Shown in pieces: positions 55,898 through 63,681 of a DNA stretch of 64,000 bases (its first letter is position 1; every line of letters starts with the position of its first letter). Source of the stretch: Spongiihabitans sp963422685 (GTDB lineage: Bacteria; Pseudomonadota; Gammaproteobacteria; Arenicellales; Poriferihabitantaceae); the NCBI GenBank assembly GCA_963422685.1, contig OY730442.1, forward strand, positions 1 to 64,000. The letters run 5' to 3'. The position numbers and the translations under genes were made by a program. The notes beneath the pieces are model-generated. The model did no database searches and was not told the DNA's origin. It saw only the letters and a program-made list of their open reading frames with translations.

Positions 55898-56093
55898 CTT
55901 TTGCTGCTTGAAATGGAATAACTGATATTCACCAGAGGATAACGGAGTTCAGCCTGGCTGTCATCGGCGGTACGGCTTCAGGGATAAAAAATGCCCTGCG
56001 GGTTTATCTGAAATTTATGCCGTGCCGGGCGATTTGTTGCGGGCCGGTTTCCGCAGGCGCCCCACATAAGAGGTGCCCTTGCAACAATATGAA

Positions 56094-56621
56094 TTACGGC
56101 AATATCGACTGGCTTTCCGCAGTATCATCAGATTCGCGGGCATGATCAGACGAATTCCCGGTTGAACCGCCGCCACCCTGACCACCCTGTACGATGACTT
56201 TTACAGTAAAGCGGACTTTCGGGTGAAGAACAACCTCGGCCGCAAACTCACCGATATGCTTAATCGGCCCATCCGGCTGGGTGATTTCAGATTTCTCAAT
56301 CAATGTGCCGGCTTCAGTCATTGCGGCTGCAATGTCAACGGCAGAAACCGAACCGTAAAGCTGACCTTGATCACCACACAGCCGAACCAGGGAAATTTCT
56401 TTAATCGCCAAATCGGCCCGTGCCCGGGCGCCATCCAGACGCTTGCCTTCTGCCTGGGCCAGTTGTCGCTTTCTTTCTTCTACCTGGGCTTTTGCATCAG
56501 CCGTCGCCAACACCGCCTTTTTTTGCGGCAACAGAAAGTTTCTTGCATAGCCGTTTTTAACCCTGACCAGATCGCCCAATTCACCGACGTTTCGGATTTT
56601 TTCCAATAGAATAATTTCCAT
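56094..56621 (-). CDS. rplI: 50S ribosomal protein L9
   Basis: 175 residues, about 25 more than usual. The L9 core starts M-E-I-I-L-L-E-K-I-R-N-V-G-E-L-G-D-L and includes G-Y-A-R-N-F-L-L-P. After the last conserved strand comes a Gly/Ser/Asp-rich tail (V-Q-G-G-Q-G-G-G-G-S-T-G-N-S-S and E-S-D-D-T-A-E-S) of about 35 residues. Third in the rpsF-rpsR-rplI operon. Confidence 0.96.
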   Translation of the reverse strand: MEIILLEKIRNVGELGDLVRVKNGYARNFLLPQKKAVLATADAKAQVEERKRQLAQAEGKRLDGARARADLAIKEISLVRLCGDQGQLYGSVSAVDIAAAMTEAGTLIEKSEITQPDGPIKHIGEFAAEVVLHPKVRFTVKVIVQGGQGGGGSTGNSSDHARESDDTAESQSILP

Positions 56622-56629
56622 GTCATCAC

Positions 56630-56863
56630 CTAGTTGTCATGCTGGTCGGTATATGGAATAAGCGCCAGGAATCTGGCGCGCTTGATCGCGGTGGCCAGCT
56701 GCCGCTGAAAATGCGCCTTGGTACCGGTACTTCGGCGCGACAGTATTTTCCCGGTTTCACTGATATTCGTGGTGAGAATATCCATGTCTTTATAATCAAT
56801 AGACTGGATGCCCTCCGCCGTAAATTTACAAAATCTTGGGCGGCGTTGAAATTTACGATTCAT
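56630..56863 (-). CDS. rpsR: 30S ribosomal protein S18
   Basis: 77 residues, typical S18 (C-K-F-T-A-E-G-I, then I-D-Y-K-D and R-R-S-T-G-T-K-A-H-F-Q-R-Q-L-A-T-A-I-K-R-A-R). It overlaps rpsF by 4 nt. S18 pairs with S6 on the 30S platform. Confidence 0.97.
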   Translation of the reverse strand: MNRKFQRRPRFCKFTAEGIQSIDYKDMDILTTNISETGKILSRRSTGTKAHFQRQLATAIKRARFLALIPYTDQHDN

Positions 56864-57327
56864 TGTTTGTCCTCCGCTTCTTCTGTGGCTTCATCATCTT
56901 CAGGGGAGTTCTCCGTTATTTCAGCAAATTCCTCTTCGGATACTGTTTGCTCTGCGTTCATCAGCGCATGTTTTTCATTAATTTCCGCTTCCCTGGCGTC
57001 TTCTTTTGCTTTGGCCACGGCCATTGGAGAATCTTCGGTAATCGCATGTCTTCTGCGAATTACCAAATGACGCAGGATAGAGTCATTGAACCTGAAATTC
57101 TTTTCGATTCCCCGCAAAACATCAAGCCCACATTCTATGTTGACCATAATATAGTGTGCCTTATGCACATCATTGATCATATAAGCCAGACGCCGACGGC
57201 CCCAGTCTTCTATTCGATGCACCCGGCCCTGGCCTGAAGTAATCATTTCCTTGTAACGGTCAATCATGGCCGGCACTTGTTCGCTCTGGTCAGGATGAAC
57301 CAGAAACACAATTTCGTAATGTCGCAT
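56860..57327 (-). CDS. rpsF: 30S ribosomal protein S6
   Basis: 155 residues. The S6 core M-R-H-Y-E-I-V-F-L-V-H-P-D-Q-S-E-Q-V-P ends near residue 105. A long acidic C-terminal tail follows (E-N-S-P-E-D-D-E-A-T-E-E-A-E-D), like the glutamate tail in E. coli S6 but longer. First gene of the operon. Confidence 0.97.
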   Translation of the reverse strand: MRHYEIVFLVHPDQSEQVPAMIDRYKEMITSGQGRVHRIEDWGRRRLAYMINDVHKAHYIMVNIECGLDVLRGIEKNFRFNDSILRHLVIRRRHAITEDSPMAVAKAKEDAREAEINEKHALMNAEQTVSEEEFAEITENSPEDDEATEEAEDKQ

Positions 57328-57334
57328 TATTGCT

Positions 57335-57385
57335 CCCTGTGAGTTTAATCTTCCTGCCCGGGCCTAAGCCATCTGGCCCAAAAAG
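57335..57385 (-). promoter_or_regulatory. Candidate S6:S18 autoregulatory leader
   Basis: In the rpsF 5' leader (minus strand), GGGCC and GGCCC pair around a 10-nt loop and are followed immediately by CGGG. Many bacterial rpsF leaders carry a hairpin with a CCG element bound by the S6:S18 pair. The location is right, but the match to the motif is only suggestive. Confidence 0.3.
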
Positions 57386-57915
57386 CAGTGAAGAAAGGAG
57401 TGAGTGTGGAATTTCGGGTGGCGATTCTATATGAAGCAAAAGGGCTATACAACCCACTGTGCAGGCTCAATACCTATGCGGCAAATCAGGTTGTCTGGAT
57501 GAAATTGCTGATAACAGTCAGCGCTGTGCGGGTGTGCAGGCAGGCTTTAATTGACCAATGCAGTGTCTGATCCAATACCGCCGGCTGGTGGGCCCGCCAG
57601 TGCCCAACCATATTCCCTGGGTATTTCCAGATCAAGTTGCGCGGCGGCTATTCTTCTCCGTTAGTACAGCTTGTCGATACCTGTAGTGGTTTGCCAGTCT
57701 CTATTAAGCGAGCAAGTCTTCAGCCCGCCTGGACGCCAATCGCGCCACAATCTCAGCGGCCAGCATAGATTCGTATTTGTAAACCCGAACACAGTCATGG
57801 ATACAGCAGACTGGTTCAGGGATATTCTCCATACGTGCAGTGAGTAGTAGAATTAATTGGGCTGGTTCCGGGCAGGGTTGGCAAACACATTCACCAGAAA
57901 AAACGGGGGTGCACA
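57386..57915. other. Gap before the autotransporter-like gene
   Basis: About 530 bp. It should hold the rpsF promoter (minus) and the promoter of the S8 gene (plus). A minus-strand frame ending at 57704 reads C-V-R-V-Y-K-Y-E-S-M-L-A-A-E-I-V-A-R-L-A-S-R but has no start signal or family I recognise. Confidence 0.4.
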
Positions 57916-59624
57916 ATGCATACATATACAACGATGTTGGTGGTACTTGTTGCCATTTCTTTCGTTCTCGCTGCGTGTGGAGGGGGAGGGAGTGGGGGTG
58001 GTGGACTGGTGTTGAGGCCAGACCCGCCGTCAAAGGTTGACCGCAAGGTTGATCCTGTGGTTGACACAAAGCCGAAGGTTGACACCAAACCAAAGGTGGA
58101 CACTAAGCCGAAACCGAAGGTTGACCCTAAGGTTGAACCCAAGCCGAAGCCCGTAGTGGTGCCTGATCTGCCCAATCCGCTGTTTGGACAAGAAGCTCTC
58201 CATCGAAGAATCCATGAAAATGGAGGATTCAAGGGGAAGCTGGCTGTTGAAGGTTCTCGGCAACATGAACACGGCGCACTGATGCTGCGTGTCATAAAAG
58301 AAGAGGGCATTCCAGAGGAAAACATCCAGCTAGTTCCGTTTTCTCGGAGACAGGATGCGCTGGTTGAGTTCTTTGAAGAGGAAGCGTATCGCACCCTGAG
58401 AGGGCAGACCAAAGTATTGGTGTTGCCTCTTCTTGCACCCCTAGACCAGCGAAAGAGTGTACAGCTGCTCAACGAAAACGACATTTTTATTTCCCAGGCA
58501 GCGGGCAACACTCTGACGGTTGATCCAAAGAGAGGAGTGGAGAAAGATCTCTGGAACCCCAACCACAAGTACTGGAAGACCGGATGGCATGGAGGTGGGG
58601 GGCGTATGGAAACATACAATTTCTACCTCAATGAGGTCTTTCCTACAGACAAGGTCGCCATCGCTGTGGTTGCAGCTAAAAGAAATGCTGGTAGTCCGGT
58701 ACAGCACTCCGCATCTAATTCTGTAATTTGCGGAGATGCAGCACGATGGTGTTTTACTGTGGTGTACCCACTAGAAAAAACACGCCCAGATGGCACATCC
58801 GATGCCTCAGGGCGTCTCGGGGCCATTGCATTCTATATCCGCCAGTTAGAAGGAATGACGGCGGAACGAACGATGCAAACCCTGCGTGCTTGTGCCAAAG
58901 ACCTCGGGGAACCGGGTGTTGACCGAGTATTCGGGAATGGCGAAGTGAGTGTTGACTGTAGCCAAGTCAAAGGCAGGGCAGTGGCAACGCTGTCAAATGC
59001 AGTTCAGCAGTCGGTGAGCTTGGCGCAGGTGACGGCATTCAATGCATCACCAGCCACTATTCCGCAACAGTCCCTCGGCTTGGCTGGGCATGAAGATCCC
59101 TCGCTGGTAACACCTCTTGTGGTGAAATCAGCGACAACGGGCGAATCCTCCTTTGCAGGAGCGCGTGCAAATCTAGGAGGAGGGTTTTCCTTCTCGTATC
59201 TGGAACCCACGCGTACTGTTGCAATAGGACACACCAATGAGTTTGGTCCTCTCCAACTCTCTCTCTATGGAGGGAGTGGGGACAATCCTCTTGGAGTGCA
59301 CTCTCCCTATCGGGGAGAATGGCAGTGCTCAGTTTGTCCAAGCTGCCGTGAAAGCGGCTGCGTGGGAAACAGAGCAATCGCTCGTTGCCCTGTCTGCCTC
59401 CTATGGAGAGGACTTTGGGCATAGCCAGTTCCACTCTGCCGCGGCAGAGTTTGGAGTTTCTGCTTCTCACAAGGTAACAGAAACATCCACTCTCTCTGGC
59501 AGTGGGGCACAAAATACTCTCAGCAACCGCCGGTCTACCTGGCTACCACGCAGCAGGGGCAGGGAAAACTTCTGCAACCGCAGAAGAAAGCTCTGTTCAT
59601 GTCGGGTTCAAAGCCAAGTTCTGA
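57916..59624 (+). pseudogene. S8 (subtilisin-like) autotransporter-type lipoprotein, frameshifted
   Basis: Frame 1 starts M-H-T-Y-T-T-M-L-V-V with lipobox L-A-A-C, a G-G-G-G-S-G-G-G-G linker and repeated K-V-D-T-K-P. A divergent subtilase domain follows: E-H-G-A-L-M-L (His), S-Q-A-A-G-N (oxyanion Asn), G-T-S-D-A-S-G (Ser), then A-K-D-L-G-E-P-G-V-D. The Asp motif is not clear. A barrel-like part (F-G-P-L-Q-L-S-L-Y-G-G) shifts frame near 59300 into G-E-N-G-S-A-Q-F-V-Q-A-A-V-K and again near 59500 into S-S-V-H-V-G-F-K-A-K-F, a typical outer-membrane final strand ending in Phe at 59624. A terminator follows 13 bp later. Two +1 shifts are therefore inferred. The subtilase region is intact in frame 1. 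Confidence 0.6.
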
Positions 59625-59636
59625 TCGGGCTAGCGA

Positions 59637-59675
59637 AACGCCCCCATCCATTGCGGATGGGGGCGTTCTTTTTTA
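59637..59675 (+). terminator. Intrinsic terminator of the S8 gene
   Basis: Perfect 13-bp stem AACGCCCCCATCC / GGATGGGGGCGTT with loop ATTGC, followed by CTTTTTTA. Its position, 13 bp after the TGA at 59622-59624, supports that as the original end of the gene. Confidence 0.9.
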
Positions 59676-59973
59676 TATACTGTGCCGACGGGTGGAATTG
59701 AGTCCCACGCTGACTTCCCCGTATCACCATTGGGCTACCGCACTCTACTCACCGCTTATTCTTCTTCTTTTTAATTATAAATTTGTTTGACATGCTCTTT
59801 ATAAGACACCGCTAATCTGCCTGTTTTAATTTTATTTGCTGTTTCTTTAACTTCCAGTTCGATAATACCGGTTGTTTTTTCGATTTTATGAATCGAATAT
59901 AACCACGACCATGGGTAACATTTTCAGGCATTTTGGTTTTAAAGATACGGCCGCCAACAAACACCACCACTGA

Positions 59974-60241
59974 CTAGGCCGTGTTGACGAATTGTAGGGA
60001 CATCCCCCCGTGGTTGTCCTTCATCATAGACAGGCACGGGGGGATGTCCCTACACCCTCGGCACGGGGGGATGTCCCTACCCTTGACGCCGGGGCGGGGG
60101 GCTGGCCGGGTTTGATGTCGTCAAAATTGATTCAATCCGCGACCAGATCACATCGGTGACCCGTATACTCATCACGACCCTACTCAAAACTGTTGTGGGA
60201 TACAATTATTAATAATTTGATAATTCGTCAACACGACCTAG
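59974..60241. mobile_element. MITE-like element inserted in the NERD gene
   Basis: 268 bp bounded by 20-bp inverted repeats, CTAGGCCGTGTTGACGAATT at the left and AATTCGTCAACACGACCTAG at the right, with one mismatch. Both ends show CTAG, which fits a TA duplication inside a CTAG target, the habit of IS630/Tc1-mariner elements. No transposase is inside. NERD coding sequence resumes on both sides, so the insertion is directly visible. Confidence 0.82.
59994..60080. repeat. Palindromic GTAGGGACATCCCCCCGTG repeats inside the MITE
   Basis: The 19-bp unit occurs at 59994-60012, inverted at 60035-60053 and again in the inverted orientation at 60062-60080. The first two form a 19-bp stem with a 22-nt loop; the third is a direct copy of the second. 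This is the layout of a REP-like palindrome nested in the element. Confidence 0.85.
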
Positions 60242-60652
60242 CCCCAATAGGGATTCCAGGGTTTTTACGTGCTTATAGTTTTGATGCAGGGAATTTTGAA
60301 ACCTGCCTGGATGTCTGTGTATTTTTTGAGTTCATGTTTTTTGATTGGGATTACCGAATATCTATCCTTTCATATTTTTTGTTTCGACTACGAAAACACC
60401 ATACCTTGAAACAATAATGTGATCAATTTGAGTAGTACCCTTTTGCGCAGGCAGAGTTGCATTGTTTATAAGATGATATTCATTCCTGTTCAGGAATATT
60501 TTCGCAGCAATGTTGACCATGCACTCACCCAATACCCCTTTAAACCACGCAGATTTGGCTATGATGATTAATGCCAACAGAATAAAAAAAGGTATAAACA
60601 AATGTGCCGGATACGCCTCTATAATTTGATTCAGGATTGACTCAAAATTCAT

Positions 60653-60986
60653 TTAATGTCCTCTTTTCTTGTCACATAGTGCTTCGCAGTCAATTATATA
60701 GCGCAGCGGCCAGCTTCAGGCAGTCGAGTTTATGTGATTATCAGGTTGTTAAACAGGAAACCAGAATACCAGACATCGTCAAATCGATGAAAAATCGCCA
60801 ATACAAAACCCCCGAATTCTAATCGGTGCGATCACCCCGCATTGATTTTTCCTGAATTCAGGATAATTCACAAAGCAGTAAGTGATTGTATTTTTACCAT
60901 CGGAAAACCTAATGGGTATGTTCAGCCATGTTAATATTTGTCTCAAGACAACTCAAACTCTGCCCATATATAGATAAAATCAGGTT
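60653..60986. other. Upstream region of aceE
   Basis: 334 bp between the NERD gene start (minus) and the natural aceE start (plus). It holds a 14-bp inverted repeat TTGTCTCAAGACAA (60938-60951) about 40 bp before ATG 60987, a possible operator. It does not look like the E. coli PdhR site. No gene seen. Confidence 0.4.
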
Positions 60987-61004
60987 ATGCCAGATATAGA
61001 AAAA

Positions 61005-61030
61005 CCCGTGGATACTGCCCGTGGATACTG
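61005..61030 (+). repeat. 13-bp tandem duplication at the 5' end of aceE
   Basis: CCCGTGGATACTG occurs twice with no gap (61005-61017 and 61018-61030). With one copy removed, ATG 60987 reads M-P-D-I-E-K-P-V-D-T-D-A-V-E-T-G-E-W straight into AceE. With both copies that frame ends at a TGA (61029-61031) after 14 codons. Confidence 0.9.
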
Positions 61031-63672
61031 ATGCAGTCGAAACCGGCGAATGGCTGGATGCGCTGGCTTCGGTGATTGCAACCCAGGGGCACGAGCGTGC
61101 CCATTTCCTAATCGAAACCCTGATAGATCAGGCCCGGCGGTCGGGCGCCCATATCCCGTACCGGGCCAATACCGCCTACCTGAATACCATTCCGGTTCAT
61201 CAGGAACAGCCAAGCCCGGGCGACCACGGCCTGGAGCGGCGGATTCGCGCCCTGATTCGCTGGAACGCCATGGCCATGGTGGTCAGAGCGAACCAGATAT
61301 CCTCAGAATTGGGCGGGCATATCGCCAGCTTTGCCTCCGCAGCCACCCTCTATGATGTCGGTTTCAATCATTTCTGGCGAGCCGGCACGCCGGATCATTT
61401 GGGCGACATGCTGTTCATCCAGGGGCACAGCGCGCCGGGGATTTATGCGCGCGCCTATCTGGAGCGGCGAATCCATAAAGAAGACCTGCGGCGGTTTCGT
61501 CAGGAAGTCAATGGCGCCGGCCTTTCCTCTTACCCGCATCCCTGGCTGATGCCGGATTTCTGGCAATTCCCCACCGTATCCATGGGACTCGGGCCGATTA
61601 TGGCCATCTACCAGGCGCGCTATATGAAGTATCTGCATAATCGCGGACTGATTGATGCCAAAGACCGTAAAGTATGGGCGTTTCTGGGCGATGGCGAAAT
61701 GGATGAGCCCGAATCCACCGGTGCACTCTCCATCGCCGGTCGGGAAGATCTGGATAATCTTGTTTTCGTAGTCAACTGCAACCTGCAGCGACTGGACGGG
61801 CCGGTGCGCGGAAACGGCAAAATCATTCAGGAACTGGAGAGTGATTTTCGCGGCGCCGGCTGGAATGTGATCAAAGTAATCTGGGGCGGATACTGGGACA
61901 AGCTGCTGGCTCGGGATGATCAGGGTTTGCTCAAACAGCGTATGGAGGAAGCCGTTGACGGCGAGTATCAGGCATTCAAGGCCAATGACGGCGCCTATGT
62001 GCGGGAAAAATTCTTCGGCACAAATCCGGCGTTAAAAGCCATGGTTGCGAACATGACCGACGAAGATATTTTTCGTTTGAACCGGGGCGGCCACGACCCG
62101 CACAAAGTCTATGCCGCCTATCATGCCGCCAGCCAACACGCCGGCCAGCCCACCGTGATTCTGGCCAAAACCGTCAAAGGCTATGGCATGGGTGAAGCCG
62201 GCGAAGGCCAGAACACTACCCATCAGCAAAAGAAAATGGGCGAAGAAGCGTTGTTCGCATTTCGCGACCGATTCAATATTCCATTGACCGATGAAGAAGT
62301 GATCAAGGCGCCGTTTTATCGCCCCGCAAAAGATTCGCCAGAGACCGAATACCTGCTGGAGCAGCGACGGGAGCTGGGCGGGTTTTTGCCTGCCCGGCGG
62401 AATCTGAGCGGAGCGCCTTTCAAGATGCCCGAGTTATCGATTTTCGACTCCCAACTGACGGGTACGGGTGATCGGGAAATATCCACCACCATGTCATTCG
62501 TTCGTATCCTTTCCGCGCTGGTGCGGGACAAGCACCTCAAAAAACTCATCATCCCGATCATTCCCGACGAGTCCAGGACATTTGGCATGGAAGGAATGTT
62601 CCGACAACTCGGCATTTATTCGCCGAAAGGACAATTGTATGAACCCGTGGATTCCGCTCAACTGATGTTTTACCGTGAAGATAAAACCGGTCAGGTATTG
62701 CAGGAGGGTATTAATGAAGCGGGTGCCATGTCGTCCTGGATTGCCGCCGGGACGGCCTATAGCAACCACGATATATGCACCATCCCTTTCTATATTTTAT
62801 ATTCCATGTTCGGATTCCAGCGCATAGGCGACTTGTGCTGGGCGGCTGGAGACAGCCGTGCGCGTGGATTTATCATGGGCGGAACCGCCGGGCGCACCAC
62901 GCTGGCCGGGGAAGGACTGCAACACCAGGACGGACACAGTCTGATATTGGCCGGCACTATACCCAATTGCATTTCATACGACCCGGCCTATTGCTACGAA
63001 CTGGCGGTCATCATTCACGATGGATTGCGCCGCATGTACCAGCAGCAGGAAAGCATTTATTACTACATTACCGTGATGAATGAAAACTATGCCCATCCTG
63101 CAAAGCCGGACAACGCCACGGAAGGTATATTGCGCGGAATGTACTTACTCAAACGGGTGGGCAAGCAGAAAAATAAAATCAAGGTACAGCTTCTCGGCAG
63201 CGGCGCCATATTAAGAGAAGTCGAAGCGGCGGCTGAAATGCTGGATCAGGAATACAATATCAGCGCCGACGTCTGGAGTGTAACCAGCTTTAATGAATTG
63301 GTCCGGGATGGTCAGGACACCGAGCGACACAACAGACTGCATCCGCACCAGACACCCAGACAGAGTTTTGTGGAAATGAGTCTGGGCAACACCACGGGCC
63401 CGGCAATCGCCGCAACCGATTATATGCGGCTGTATGCGGAGCAGATTCGCGGCTTTGTGCCCAATCAATATTATGTGCTTGGAACCGATGGTTATGGCAG
63501 AAGCGATACCCGTAAAAAATTAAGAACATTTTTCGAGGTGGATCGCAGCCATGTCACCGTGACCGCGTTGAAAGCCCTGGCCGACCAGGAAGCCGTCACC
63601 CGCCAGCAGGTAGAAGATGCCATCGCCAGATATGGCATTGACCCGGAAAAACCGAATCCCGCTACGCTGTGA
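61021..63672 (+). CDS. aceE: Pyruvate dehydrogenase E1 component (homodimeric type)
   Basis: 883 residues from GTG 61021. The E1 decarboxylates pyruvate with thiamine diphosphate and reductively acetylates E2. The ThDP motif G-D-G-E-M-D-E and following Asn block are present, as are H-G-L-E-R-R-I-R near the start, N-E-N-Y and G-T-D-G-Y-G-R-S-D at the end. The natural start is probably ATG 60987, but a 13-bp tandem duplication puts it out of frame. Translation would have to begin at the GTG inside the second repeat unit, losing about 8 residues. The rest is intact. Confidence 0.92.
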   Translation: MDTDAVETGEWLDALASVIATQGHERAHFLIETLIDQARRSGAHIPYRANTAYLNTIPVHQEQPSPGDHGLERRIRALIRWNAMAMVVRANQISSELGGHIASFASAATLYDVGFNHFWRAGTPDHLGDMLFIQGHSAPGIYARAYLERRIHKEDLRRFRQEVNGAGLSSYPHPWLMPDFWQFPTVSMGLGPIMAIYQARYMKYLHNRGLIDAKDRKVWAFLGDGEMDEPESTGALSIAGREDLDNLVFVVNCNLQRLDGPVRGNGKIIQELESDFRGAGWNVIKVIWGGYWDKLLARDDQGLLKQRMEEAVDGEYQAFKANDGAYVREKFFGTNPALKAMVANMTDEDIFRLNRGGHDPHKVYAAYHAASQHAGQPTVILAKTVKGYGMGEAGEGQNTTHQQKKMGEEALFAFRDRFNIPLTDEEVIKAPFYRPAKDSPETEYLLEQRRELGGFLPARRNLSGAPFKMPELSIFDSQLTGTGDREISTTMSFVRILSALVRDKHLKKLIIPIIPDESRTFGMEGMFRQLGIYSPKGQLYEPVDSAQLMFYREDKTGQVLQEGINEAGAMSSWIAAGTAYSNHDICTIPFYILYSMFGFQRIGDLCWAAGDSRARGFIMGGTAGRTTLAGEGLQHQDGHSLILAGTIPNCISYDPAYCYELAVIIHDGLRRMYQQQESIYYYITVMNENYAHPAKPDNATEGILRGMYLLKRVGKQKNKIKVQLLGSGAILREVEAAAEMLDQEYNISADVWSVTSFNELVRDGQDTERHNRLHPHQTPRQSFVEMSLGNTTGPAIAATDYMRLYAEQIRGFVPNQYYVLGTDGYGRSDTRKKLRTFFEVDRSHVTVTALKALADQEAVTRQQVEDAIARYGIDPEKPNPATL

Positions 63673-63681
63673 CAACGCAAA

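Larger units (their letters stand above)
59771..60652 (-). pseudogene. NERD-domain protein gene, split by a MITE and otherwise decayed
   Basis: From ATG 60652: one membrane helix (residues about 18-34), then F-K-G-V-L-G-E, G-T-T-Q-I-D-H-I-I-V-S-R-Y-G-V-F-V-V-E-T-K-N-M-K-G, the NERD (nuclease-related) core. TAG stands where Trp is usual (M-K-G-W), and TGA stands for a second Trp after N-P-N-Q-K-T. The frame then runs H-Q-N-Y-K-H-V-K-T-L-E to the MITE edge at 60241. Beyond the MITE (below 59974) S-V-V-V-F-V-G-G and M-P-E-N-V-T-H-G-R-G-Y-I-R-F continue, then a frameshift, then I-K-T-G-R-L-A-V-S-Y-K-E-H-V-K and TAA at 59771. The gene is dead. Confidence 0.8.

Noticed and set aside
55920..56093. 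A possible terminator (CCCGCAGGGCATTTTTT on the minus strand) between rplI and dnaB.
   Set aside because: The stem is only about 3-4 bp, too weak to call without transcript data.
57704..57831. A short minus-strand frame M-E-N-I-P-E-P-V-C-C upstream of the S8 gene.
   Set aside because: No ribosome site, no recognised family and only 42 codons; not distinguishable from chance.
59695..59760. Minus-strand tRNA-like sequence (GTGCGGTAGCCCAATGGTG...) next to the S8 gene terminator.
   Set aside because: It has a D-arm-like start, but there is no anticodon arm of normal size, the T-loop does not match TTCAAnT, and the acceptor ends do not pair. At best a degenerate remnant.
60085..60210. A frame inside the MITE (D-V-V-K-I-D-S-I-R-D-Q-I-T-S-V-T-R) that might be a transposase tail.
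   Set aside because: Only about 32 codons, no start, no catalytic motif; no evidence for a transposase.
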